Below are positions 34,806 to 43,685 of a DNA stretch of 64,000 nucleotides, in pieces. The translations under genes and the position numbers were made by a program. The DNA is from Methanomicrobiaceae archaeon (lineage in GTDB: Archaea; Halobacteriota; Methanomicrobia; Methanomicrobiales; Methanomicrobiaceae): NCBI GenBank assembly GCA_016928355.1, contig JAFGKW010000056.1, forward strand, positions 1-64,000, given 5' to 3'. Under the pieces are notes generated by a model. The model searched no databases. It saw nothing but the letters and a program-made list of their open reading frames with translations, and had not been told where the DNA came from. Within the stretch, counting starts at the first letter, position 1. The number at the start of each line of letters is the position of its first letter.

Positions 34806-35677
34806 AGGACACTGTAGTAATATCACTGGAGAGATTCGCACCTGATGCGAAAAAACTGGCAGCAGGATTGAATGCCGATTTTGAGCTATATTCAAAGGAG
34901 GTCTTCGCAGATGTTTTTTGTAACTATCAAAGAGTAATTGCGGTCATGTCAGCGGGAATAGCAGTCCGATCTGCCGCCCGGCACCTGAAAGACAAATGGA
35001 CCGACCCCTGTCTGGTTGTGGTAAGCCCTGACTTCAGGTACTCCATCCCCGTTACCGGCGGCCACCACGGGGGAAACGACCTTGCAAGGGATCTTGAAAA
35101 ATTCGGAATCCTTCCCGTCATTACAACTGCAACAGAGACAAAATGGCTTCCTTCTGTTGAAGGAATCGCAAAGGAAAGGGATCTTGAGATAATTAACAAG
35201 GACTCAACAAGGGCGGTCAATTCTTCGATACTTGACGGTGAAGTGGCAGTTCACATCATAGAATCCCCTGCAATCGCAATTGTTCCTCCGGGTGTATCGG
35301 TCATGCTGAAAAGAGGTGAATATATTGTAGGCATAGGGTGCAGGAAAGGAATATCAAAGGAGGATGTTCTTACTGCACTTGATTCTGCTTTTGCGGAGGC
35401 AGGCATCCAAAAAAAGGATGTTCTTGCATATGCAACCGCAGAACTGAAAAAGAATGAGAAGGGCCTGAGAGAGGCAATAGATGAGCTCAACGGGAATCTG
35501 ATCTTTCCGGATGACGATATGATTAAAGAACAAATTCCATTGTCACCATCCAGAGCTCTTGATAAACTGGGCCTACCCGGAGTCGCAGAACCTGCGGCTC
35601 TTGCACTGTCGAAGAAAAAAGATATAATCATGGAAAAACGAAAATACGGAGGAGTAACAATTGCAATCATCAGGTAG
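34802..35677 (+). CDS. cbiG: Cobalt-precorrin-5A hydrolase CbiG
   Basis: SAGIAVRSAARHLKDKWTDPCLVVVSPD and GHHGGNDLARDL; C-terminal VGIGCRKGISKEDV. Confidence 0.93.
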   Translation: MKDTVVISLERFAPDAKKLAAGLNADFELYSKEVFADVFCNYQRVIAVMSAGIAVRSAARHLKDKWTDPCLVVVSPDFRYSIPVTGGHHGGNDLARDLEKFGILPVITTATETKWLPSVEGIAKERDLEIINKDSTRAVNSSILDGEVAVHIIESPAIAIVPPGVSVMLKRGEYIVGIGCRKGISKEDVLTALDSAFAEAGIQKKDVLAYATAELKKNEKGLREAIDELNGNLIFPDDDMIKEQIPLSPSRALDKLGLPGVAEPAALALSKKKDIIMEKRKYGGVTIAIIR

Positions 35678-36437
35678 ATTGGGTAAATTATTTATTGTAG
35701 GTACAGGGCCGGGAAAGAATATTCAGCTTACAGGAAGAGCTGTAGAAGCCATAACTGAATCCGAAATAATAATTGGGAATGATTTTTATCTGAACCAGAT
35801 TCCCGAATACATTGAAGGAAAGGAAGTGATCAGGAGTTCAATGGGAAAGGAGGTTGAAAGGGCGAAGAGATGTGTTGAGCTTGCGAAGGAGAAGAAGGTG
35901 TGCATGGTCAGTGGAGGAGATCCGGGGGTTTACGGGATGGCAGGCATAGTGCTTGAGGTAATCGACCATGAAAACTCGTGTATTGATTATGAAATTGTCC
36001 CTGGTGTGACAGCAGCCACTGCTGCAGCTTCAATTGCCGGATCCCCTCTTTCAGGAGATTATGTAACCATATCGCTTTCAGATCTTCTGACCCCTCTTGA
36101 AATTATTGAAATGAGGCTCAACCACGCATTTCAGATGGGGATTCCCGTAGCCCTGTATAATCCTAAAAGCAGGGGGAGACCTGACAACCTGTCGCTTGCA
36201 CTTTCGATCGCAATGAAACATAAAAATAATGATACACCGGTTGCAGTTGTAAAAAATGCATACAGGGAAGAACAGGATATGAAATTCTTCACACTCAAAT
36301 CGTTGTTTGATGATGACAACTTCGTAGATATGAGTTCAATAGTTATTATCGGCGGTGAAGAAACCAGAATAGCAAAGGTATGTGGAAAAGAGATACTGAT
36401 TACTCCGAGGGGTTATGACAGGAAATACATATATTGA
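35661..36437 (+). CDS. cbiH: Cobalt-factor III C17-methyltransferase CbiH
   Basis: KLFIVGTGPGKNIQLTGRAVEAITESEIIIGNDFYL; VSGGDPGVYGMAG. Confidence 0.92.
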   Translation: MQSSGRLGKLFIVGTGPGKNIQLTGRAVEAITESEIIIGNDFYLNQIPEYIEGKEVIRSSMGKEVERAKRCVELAKEKKVCMVSGGDPGVYGMAGIVLEVIDHENSCIDYEIVPGVTAATAAASIAGSPLSGDYVTISLSDLLTPLEIIEMRLNHAFQMGIPVALYNPKSRGRPDNLSLALSIAMKHKNNDTPVAVVKNAYREEQDMKFFTLKSLFDDDNFVDMSSIVIIGGEETRIAKVCGKEILITPRGYDRKYIY

Positions 36438-37050
36438 TCCAGGTGCGGACACGAAGGAAGGTTACCTCATCTCTTCTACCAGCAGGGGGCTTGCACGGAT
36501 GGTTGTGGGAGACGAAACTCCTGAAGACAGGATACGCCAGCGCTGCGCAATTTCGGTTGGCGACTTCATAATGGCAGATCTTATGGCCTTTAATAATAAT
36601 CCTGTAGAAGCCGGCCTGAAAGCCCTCTCGGCAGGAGCTCCGGTAATCACCGATATCAGAATGGTGCAGACAGGAATCAGGAAGAAAGAGCATAAATCTG
36701 AGGTTCTCTGTGCACTTGATTACGAAATTGAAATATCTAAAGATAAAGAAATAACAAGAAGTTCTGCAGGTTTTATCGCATTAAAAGACAGGATTGAAGG
36801 TTCAATCATTGTGATCGGCAACGCTCCCTCTGCCCTCCTTGTTGTATGTGACCTGATCGATAAAGGGGTGAAGCCCGCACTCGTTATTGGAACCCCGGTT
36901 GGCTTTGTCAACGCAAAGGAATCCAAGGATTTGCTCCGTACAAAGAATGTTGCGTCCATCTCCAATGTAGGGACACGGGGTGGAACACCCCCTGCAGTAG
37001 CCTCTATGAACGAGATAATCACGATGTATATCGAGAATCAGCGGAATTAA
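36415..37050 (+). CDS. cbiC: Cobalt-precorrin-8 methylmutase CbiC
   Basis: RQRCAISVGDFIMADLMAF, ITDIRMVQTGI, GTPVGFVNAKESK, GTRGGTPPAVASMN; 23-nt overlap with cbiH. Confidence 0.94.
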   Translation: MTGNTYIDPGADTKEGYLISSTSRGLARMVVGDETPEDRIRQRCAISVGDFIMADLMAFNNNPVEAGLKALSAGAPVITDIRMVQTGIRKKEHKSEVLCALDYEIEISKDKEITRSSAGFIALKDRIEGSIIVIGNAPSALLVVCDLIDKGVKPALVIGTPVGFVNAKESKDLLRTKNVASISNVGTRGGTPPAVASMNEIITMYIENQRN

Positions 37051-38061
37051 ATGAAGATAGTAGATCCGGTAACAGACTTTGAATACCCGGAAGACTGGGT
37101 CAGCCTCTGTGATGATGAAGAAGCCCTGGAACTTGTTGTAAGTGGTCTTGCAATACTGACCTCTAAAGGAGAGATCCTTAGAAGAGGCTTTACTACAGGA
37201 ACTACTGCCGCTGCTGCATGCAAAGCAGCTGTATTATCATTAAAAAAACCGGTATCATCTGTAGAGATCAGGCTCTCATGCGGCCTGAGGTTTGAGGTTC
37301 GCGCTGAAGGAAAAGACGGCGGAGGTTCGGCCGCTAAATATTCCGGCGATTACCGCAATGACATAACTGCCGGCCTCCTGTTCTATGCAGAAGCATCTGA
37401 AAATGAAACAGGGATTGCTTTCTGTCCTGAGGAAGGTATCGGCCGTTTCGAAAGAGACACACCAAGGTACAGAAACGGCGATTTTGCGATAAGTCCTCCT
37501 GCAATGTATATGATACTTGGTGCAATTACTGAGGCAGCTGAAGAATTGAAACTGAAAGGAGTGACTGTAAGCCTCGGTATCCCGAAAGGAAGAGAGATCG
37601 GCGAAAAGACTCTCAATCCGAAGATTGGGGTTATTGGGGGAGTCTCCGTTCTTGGATCGACCGGACTTGTCGAACCATGGGACGATCATCTATCGGAAGA
37701 CGTATTTGAAAGGATAAAGAATTCAGAGAGACCCGTCCTTACAACTGGAAGGGTTGGCCTGAGGTTTTCAAGAATGCTCTTCCCTGACAGAGAGGTCATT
37801 CTGGTGGGCAAATTCATGGGAAGAGCAATAGAAGCAGCCGGAGGAGAGGCTGTTCTCTGCGGACTTCCGGCCCTTATCCTCAAGTTTATAAATCCACAAA
37901 TACTTGAAGGAACAGGATACCGGACTGTTGAAGAGCTGACAATGTCTGGAGAATGGATCTCAGTGCTTGAAAAAAGTCTTAAGGAATACAAAGAAAAAAT
38001 GCCTAAAATGAGAGTGGTAATCATCGGGCGTGATGGCGAAATTATCGGAGATTCAGAATGA
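37051..38061 (+). CDS. cbiD: Cobalt-precorrin-5B C1-methyltransferase CbiD
   Basis: RRGFTTGTTAAAACKAAVL; STGLVEPWDDHL. Confidence 0.94.
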   Translation: MKIVDPVTDFEYPEDWVSLCDDEEALELVVSGLAILTSKGEILRRGFTTGTTAAAACKAAVLSLKKPVSSVEIRLSCGLRFEVRAEGKDGGGSAAKYSGDYRNDITAGLLFYAEASENETGIAFCPEEGIGRFERDTPRYRNGDFAISPPAMYMILGAITEAAEELKLKGVTVSLGIPKGREIGEKTLNPKIGVIGGVSVLGSTGLVEPWDDHLSEDVFERIKNSERPVLTTGRVGLRFSRMLFPDREVILVGKFMGRAIEAAGGEAVLCGLPALILKFINPQILEGTGYRTVEELTMSGEWISVLEKSLKEYKEKMPKMRVVIIGRDGEIIGDSE

Positions 38062-38639
38062 ATATCGTTGGTGTCGGGTGCGGGCCTGGAATGCTCACGG
38101 AAGATGCAATCTCTGCGATTGAAAACGCAGATATAATCTACGGGTCCGAACGGGCTATAGAGCTTGCATCGGCTCATATCAGAAAGGACTGTGATGCAAG
38201 GATAATTACGGATTACAAGGCTCTCCGTACCCTTCCCGACAATGCAGTCATTCTTTCGACAGGAGACCCGATGCTCGCCGGTCTCGGATACCTTGAAGGA
38301 GAGATTATCTCCGGTATTTCCTCATACCAGTATGCATGCGCAAAACTCAAAATCCCGATGATAAAAACAGCAATTGTCAACGCTCATGCAAAGGACCATG
38401 AAAAAGCCCTGGAAGATATCTCTTTTGAGATCTCAAGGGAGAAGATCGTCTTTGTCATTGCAGACCCGGAATTTGACATCCTAAGACTTGCAAAGAGCCT
38501 TCCTGCCGAATCACAGGACTGTAAAATAGCAGCCTGCGAACGACTCGGATACCCTGACGAAAGGATAGCCATCGGCGATTTAAACGAACCCCCGGTTGCC
38601 GAGTCAGGGTTGTTTGTTCTCTTTGTCGGGATGTTTTAG
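38058..38639 (+). CDS. cbiE: Cobalt-precorrin-7 C5-methyltransferase CbiE
   Basis: MNIVGVGCGPGMLTEDAISAIENADIIYGSERAIEL; VILSTGDPMLAGLGYL. Confidence 0.93.
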   Translation: MNIVGVGCGPGMLTEDAISAIENADIIYGSERAIELASAHIRKDCDARIITDYKALRTLPDNAVILSTGDPMLAGLGYLEGEIISGISSYQYACAKLKIPMIKTAIVNAHAKDHEKALEDISFEISREKIVFVIADPEFDILRLAKSLPAESQDCKIAACERLGYPDERIAIGDLNEPPVAESGLFVLFVGMF

Positions 38640-38683
38640 GGTTTTTTTTCGAATGCCCATTTTTCGATTTTGAGGCTTTTTAT

Positions 38684-38820
38684 GGGCCTAAGTCGCCTTC
38701 GGGATGGACAAGCACCACTCCTGCTCCTTTTTCTTTGTTTTTTTATCTCAATCTCTAAAACTTCATTCTCCCCGACCGGGGCTATCCGGGAGGATAGCGT
38801 CCAGGCCGGGTTATCATCTT
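38684..38820. repeat. GC-rich hairpin repeat, copy C (degenerate, opposite orientation)
   Basis: TGCTCCTTTTTCTTTGTTT...TTCATTCTCCCCGACC...GTCCAGGCCGGGTTATCAT aligns by eye with the reverse complement of copy B. Confidence 0.5.
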
Positions 38821-38847
38821 TACACCGGTTTGCCTGCAAACCGGTGT
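38770..38847. repeat. Three successive short hairpins in the convergent cbiE/cbiO intergenic region
   Basis: CCCC-GACC-GGGG (38770-38781), CTATCC-GGGA-GGATAG (38782-38797), ACACCGGTTTG-CCTG-CAAACCGGTGT (38822-38847); all stems perfect. Confidence 0.85.
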
Positions 38848-38911
38848 CCGGGTCGCCCCGTCAGGAGTTTACACCCACCATAGAGATCAATTAGAGAAAA
38901 AAGAAAAAATA

Positions 38912-40090
38912 TCAAAACATTACCACAAAATCATCGTGAGAGACGACATTGACGAACTTTCCGCTTTCGTCCCTGAATTCGTCAACCCGGTCGGTTACTC
39001 TCTTCACCATACCACCGGTCGTAATTATCAGGGAGTTTCTGCCGGAGATAGCCTTCAGCAGGCATTTGTCGATCACACCGTATGTGAAGTTCAGGTCGAC
39101 TCCGTCATTCTCAGCCCTTTTCTTGGCATAAGAGCCCATGGCACCAACGAAGTCGATCCGGTCGCCTTCCAGATATTTTTTCAGGGATTCATCACCTAGA
39201 CGATCGGCATCGATTAGGTAGATCGATCCACATTCCTCACAGCAGTTCACCCCGGGGTTTATCTTATTCTCGATCATATGAACAAAATCAAGAACCGATT
39301 TAGGGAGTTTTTCCGATTCGGGCATACCCATCTCAAAGAGCGAATCATAGAGCTCGAGAAGAACGGGCTTTGATAATTTTGCATCCCGCAGCACCTTCCC
39401 GTCGGAAAATGCTCCGGCCGGTCTGCTGCATGTGATGATCTTTCCATTGTTCATCAGGATGACCCGGTCGGCCCACGGATATGCAAGCTCTACATCATGT
39501 GTAGATATTATCACGGTCTTTCCTTCCTGATTAAGCTCATCAAGAAGCTCCATGATACTCTCGGAACTTGCAGGATCAAGAGCGCTTGTCGGCTCGTCAA
39601 AGACAAGTACAGCAGGATTCATGGCAAGAATTCCTGCTATTGCGACTTTCTTCTTCTCGCCACCGGAGAGATGATGAGGAGGTCTGCGTTCAAACCCTGA
39701 AAGCCCGACATACATCAGGCCTTCCGAAACCGACCTACTGACCTCGTCCTCACTATAATCCAAATTGACAGGGCCAAAAGCAACATCCTGAAAGACCGTC
39801 GGAGCAATAATCTGGTGATCCGGATTCTGGAATACAAAACCAACCCTCTTCCGAAGTTCCCTCAGGGCATCGCGACTGTATGAAACGGGTTTTTCCCTGT
39901 ATACAACACTTCCCTTATCAGGCTTCAGCATACCGTTAAACATCAGGAGGAGGGTCGATTTCCCTGCACCGTTCGATCCGACGAGCGCAATCTTTTCACC
40001 CTCGTATATCTCCAGGTTTATCCCCTTAATGGCCTTCTGTCCACTGGGATAGCTGTATTCAATATTATTCAACCGGATTATCGGATTCAC
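38912..40090 (-). CDS. cbiO: ECF/cobalt transporter ATPase CbiO with ~130-aa C-terminal extension
   Basis: Walker A GSNGAGKSTLLLMFNG, signature HLSGGEKKKVAIAGIL; extension contains NCCEECGSIYLID. Confidence 0.93.
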   Translation of the reverse strand: MNPIIRLNNIEYSYPSGQKAIKGINLEIYEGEKIALVGSNGAGKSTLLLMFNGMLKPDKGSVVYREKPVSYSRDALRELRKRVGFVFQNPDHQIIAPTVFQDVAFGPVNLDYSEDEVSRSVSEGLMYVGLSGFERRPPHHLSGGEKKKVAIAGILAMNPAVLVFDEPTSALDPASSESIMELLDELNQEGKTVIISTHDVELAYPWADRVILMNNGKIITCSRPAGAFSDGKVLRDAKLSKPVLLELYDSLFEMGMPESEKLPKSVLDFVHMIENKINPGVNCCEECGSIYLIDADRLGDESLKKYLEGDRIDFVGAMGSYAKKRAENDGVDLNFTYGVIDKCLLKAISGRNSLIITTGGMVKRVTDRVDEFRDESGKFVNVVSHDDFVVMF

Positions 40091-40890
40091 TGGATTATTC
40101 CTCCATAAAGATCAATATCCCCGGTAAAAAACATGACACCCAGGAAGACTATCAGGTATAGAACCGATAAGATCAGGGGAGAACCGAAAACCGCTTTCTG
40201 TTCTCCAAGCATTGCAAATTTTCCGTTATAGCATCTCGCATCCATGGCACCGATCAGCCTCTCGCCTGATTCCCACGAATTGATGAAGAGCGCCCCGGAC
40301 ATCATCCCGAAGGATTCAATCGATCCCTTCTTCCTTCCGTATCCAAGCCGCATCAGCTGTGCGGTATAGATCATCTCAGCCTCCTCGATGAGGATGAAGA
40401 TATACCTGTATACAATCATCGCAAGTTCGATTATGAAATCCGGAATCCTGCATTTTTTTGCCAGTGTAAACGTCTCTGTCGCAGGAGTCGTCAGGGAGAT
40501 AAAAAACAGCGAACACATACCACCAAAGACGCGAGAGAATATCAAAACTCCCTCATTGATGCTGCCTTTCGTAACGGTCAGGGTCAAAAGCCCGAAGAGA
40601 TCCAATGAAAATATTACATCGCCGCTATTCCTGATAAAGATTATAACAAGAACACTGAATATGGCAAATCCAAGAGGAATCAGCAGTAGTTTCAGGTAAA
40701 ATCTCGGATTAATACCACCAAGAACAATAGTTATAAGACTTATCGACAGAGCTATTGCAAGTGGAGTCAGAAAACCGTCGGAAGATATGCAGATCAGTAT
40801 ACAGCCAAGACCAAGTATCAGTTTAACTGCAGGATTTACATCCCTTATTTTGCTCTCCTGCGCAATATCTTCCAGCAATTCGTAATACAT
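40087..40890 (-). CDS. cbiQ: Cobalt ECF transporter T component CbiQ
   Basis: Multi-TM protein with AQLMRLGYGRKKG and GERLIGAMDARCYNG coupling-helix motifs. Confidence 0.93.
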   Translation of the reverse strand: MYYELLEDIAQESKIRDVNPAVKLILGLGCILICISSDGFLTPLAIALSISLITIVLGGINPRFYLKLLLIPLGFAIFSVLVIIFIRNSGDVIFSLDLFGLLTLTVTKGSINEGVLIFSRVFGGMCSLFFISLTTPATETFTLAKKCRIPDFIIELAMIVYRYIFILIEEAEMIYTAQLMRLGYGRKKGSIESFGMMSGALFINSWESGERLIGAMDARCYNGKFAMLGEQKAVFGSPLILSVLYLIVFLGVMFFTGDIDLYGGIIQ

Positions 40891-40912
40891 CAGTTCACAG
40901 TTCTAAAAATAG

Positions 40913-41224
40913 TTAATTTGTATTCTTTTTAATTTTTCTCTCCGTGTACCAGGATCCAAATATCCATCCGATCAAAAGACCTCCTATTGTAGCCTGAAGT
41001 GCAAAGAGACAGGATTCAATTTCGCCTGATGGAGGAGTGAATGTATAATCAGAGTTGTCGATCCATGGCTCATAGCCGAGCTCTTCAACCATCTCTGAAC
41101 CTATACCGTCTGTTCCTCCCCAGCCTTCAACTCCGGAAGCCTGAACCATGGCGTCCGTATACAGGAATATCCCGATAAATATGATAATTGCGATTACAGT
41201 AATTATCTCGTACAGATATTTCAT
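40913..41224 (-). CDS. cbiN: Cobalt transport protein CbiN
   Basis: Two-TM protein with GGTDGIGSEMVEELGYEPWID; between cbiM and cbiQ. Confidence 0.93.
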   Translation of the reverse strand: MKYLYEIITVIAIIIFIGIFLYTDAMVQASGVEGWGGTDGIGSEMVEELGYEPWIDNSDYTFTPPSGEIESCLFALQATIGGLLIGWIFGSWYTERKIKKNTN

Positions 41225-41919
41225 TCCTCAATTCCTCCTTTGACCTTCTCCATCTTTTCTTCTGTCATAACTTTCATCTTCAGCAGAAGTTCAGGTTTGA
41301 GCATAATTATATATTTGAATATCACGACAAATACAAGACCTTCAACTATAGCAAGCGGGATCTGCGTTATTGCAAAAACACCAAGGAAAGCTGCAAATGA
41401 TGGTAGGAAGCCTCCGGCGGTTGCAGGGAATGCAAGTGCCAGTTCAAGTGCGGTTACGCAATACGTTACAAGGTCGCATAAAAATGCAGCAATGAACACA
41501 ATTGCAAAGAAATTTACATTCAGTTTATCAAGACCCTTATACGCGTAGTAACCAACGAAAGGACCGACTATTGCCATCGAGAACATATTGGCACCAAGTG
41601 TTGTAAGGCCACCATGTGCAAGAAAAAGCGACTGGAATAAAAGAACGATAAAACCAAGTACTGCAGTAATCCAAGGTCCGAATGTAATAGCCGATAATGC
41701 TGTTCCTGTCGGATGTGAGCAGCTCCCGGTAACAGACGGCAGTTTAAGGGCCGAAAGAACGAATATGAAACCCCCTGCGACTCCAAGAAGCGGAAGAACC
41801 TCACGGTTCTCATCCATAATTTTCTTCAGTTTGTAAAAACCATATATAAGGCACGGCAGTGCCAGAATCCACCATATCTGCCACCAGGGGCTGGGCAGAA
41901 AACCTTCCATAATATGCAT
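41221..41919 (-). CDS. cbiM: Cobalt ECF transporter S component CbiM
   Basis: MHIMEGFLPSPWWQIWW N-terminus; TGSCSHPTGTALSAITFGPW. Confidence 0.96.
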   Translation of the reverse strand: MHIMEGFLPSPWWQIWWILALPCLIYGFYKLKKIMDENREVLPLLGVAGGFIFVLSALKLPSVTGSCSHPTGTALSAITFGPWITAVLGFIVLLFQSLFLAHGGLTTLGANMFSMAIVGPFVGYYAYKGLDKLNVNFFAIVFIAAFLCDLVTYCVTALELALAFPATAGGFLPSFAAFLGVFAITQIPLAIVEGLVFVVIFKYIIMLKPELLLKMKVMTEEKMEKVKGGIEE

Positions 41920-41948
41920 TTTTTATACCTCCACAAATTAAAATGACT

Positions 41949-41969
41949 AAACCCAAATGTTTTGGATTT
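41949..41969. promoter_or_regulatory. Candidate operator palindrome upstream of cbiM
   Basis: AAACCCAAA-TGT-TTTGGATTT: 9-nt arms, 8/9 complementary, about 30 nt upstream of the cbiM ATG. Confidence 0.45.
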
Positions 41970-42089
41970 AACAAAATAATTTTAGAGTTATAACTATTTA
42001 TTTTTAATTTTTTTATAAGTCGTCGAGTAACAGAAAAATTGCTTAAAAAAACGCAAAATAATAATACTTGCCGGCAATAACTGATCTTA

Positions 42090-43424
42090 ATGATTCCCGC
42101 AATAATTGTCGCAGGTACCCACAGCGGATGCGGAAAAACCACTATCTCAGGAGCCCTGATGGCTGCTCTTGTAAAAAGAGGACTCACCGTCCAGCCATTT
42201 AAAGTGGGACCGGATTTCATTGATCCAACCCACCATACAGCAATATGCGGGAGGTACTCAAGAAATCTAGACCCGTACATGATGGGGAAAGAAGGATTAA
42301 TAGACACATTCTCAAGAGCCTGCAAAGGAGCTGACATTGCAGTTATTGAAGGTGTCATGGGCCTTTATGACGGACTTGACGGGGGAGATACAGGAAGCAC
42401 AGCTCATGTCTCAAAAATACTGGGGATACCCGTGGTACTTATTGCTGATGCAAAAGGAAGTTCAAGAAGCATCAACGCGGTTGTGAAGGGATTTGAATCA
42501 TTTGACAGGGAAGTCAATATTACCGGTGTTATATTCAACAGGATCGGAAGCGAAAGACACAGAAGGATGATCGAATGCTCTATTGTTAAAAAGGCATACG
42601 GATGGATACCGTACGAAAAAGATAAAACAGTTGAAAGCCGTCATCTTGGAATTCAGATGGCATACGAAACCAGCACAATCTCTGAATTCGCAGGAGTCCT
42701 GGAGGATAATTGTAATATTGATGCAATTCTGGATGATGCCGGGAGCAGTATCAATAACAAGGATTCAGTGTTAATAGAGAAAGTTAAAGAAAAAAAAATA
42801 AAAATTGGTATTGCTCATGATATGGCATTCAATTTCTATTATTCAGATAATCTGGATATATTAAGGAGATATGGTGCGGAACTGGTCTTTTTCAGCCCCA
42901 TTGCCGACAGAATGCCCAAAGTGGATGCCCTTTATCTCGGCGGGGGTTATCCCGAACTTTTCGGAGAGCAGCTTGAAAGATCAAAATGCAGGGATGATAT
43001 CAAAAGGGCTGCAGATTCCGGACTGCCTGTTTATGCAGAATGCGGTGGACTCACATACCTTACCGAAAGAATAGAGATCGACAATATAAAATCTGAAATG
43101 TGCGGGCTTATTCCGGCAGAGACCATAAAGATGGACAGATTTCAGGCCCTGGGTTATATAGATGCCGAATGCACTGCAGGAGGGTGCATAATACCGAGAA
43201 ATACATGCTTCAGAGGGCATGAATTTCACTATACAAAACTCACAGGACTGGGAGATGTTAAATTTGCATTAAAACTGAGAAGAGGGAATGGAATTGAAAA
43301 TGGAAAAGACGGGATCTATGTCAAAAATATATTAGCAGGATATACTCATGCCTATTTTACTGAAAATTTCGCAAAAGGTTTTATCGATAATGTACTCCTT
43401 AAAAAAAGGGCTTCTACCATCTAA
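42090..43424 (+). CDS. Cobyrinate a,c-diamide synthase (CbiA) or Ni-sirohydrochlorin a,c-diamide synthase (CfbB)
   Basis: IIVAGTHSGCGKTTISGALMAALVKRGLTVQPFKVGPDFIDPTHH; glutamine amidotransferase motif PVYAECGGLTYL. Confidence 0.9.
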   Translation: MIPAIIVAGTHSGCGKTTISGALMAALVKRGLTVQPFKVGPDFIDPTHHTAICGRYSRNLDPYMMGKEGLIDTFSRACKGADIAVIEGVMGLYDGLDGGDTGSTAHVSKILGIPVVLIADAKGSSRSINAVVKGFESFDREVNITGVIFNRIGSERHRRMIECSIVKKAYGWIPYEKDKTVESRHLGIQMAYETSTISEFAGVLEDNCNIDAILDDAGSSINNKDSVLIEKVKEKKIKIGIAHDMAFNFYYSDNLDILRRYGAELVFFSPIADRMPKVDALYLGGGYPELFGEQLERSKCRDDIKRAADSGLPVYAECGGLTYLTERIEIDNIKSEMCGLIPAETIKMDRFQALGYIDAECTAGGCIIPRNTCFRGHEFHYTKLTGLGDVKFALKLRRGNGIENGKDGIYVKNILAGYTHAYFTENFAKGFIDNVLLKKRASTI

Positions 43425-43461
43425 TATATAAACCTGAAAAGGGCAAAATTAAGCAGGAAAT

Positions 43462-43647
43462 ATGATCTCGAAAAAGATCCTTGAAAACAGTGAGACATTC
43501 TCACTAATAATCCAACTGACGGATATTGCCACTGCAGCACATGAGCGGGGCGACTCTGAAACAAGGGACAAGGCACTTGAAGAGATAAAAGAGATCAGAA
43601 GGCAGCTCCTTGGCCAGAAAGTCGAAAGCACTCATGATAAAGAATGA
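43462..43647 (+). CDS. UPF0147 family protein
   Basis: Small helical protein with LTDIATAAHERGDSETRDKALEEIKEIRRQLL. Confidence 0.75.
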   Translation: MISKKILENSETFSLIIQLTDIATAAHERGDSETRDKALEEIKEIRRQLLGQKVESTHDKE

Positions 43648-43685
43648 AAATCATCCTTTTTAGAAAAAAATAATTGTATTTCTGA

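Noticed and set aside
38670-38894. 74-aa ORF in the cbiE/cbiO intergenic region
   Set aside because: Spans the hairpin repeat; no recognisable protein pattern.
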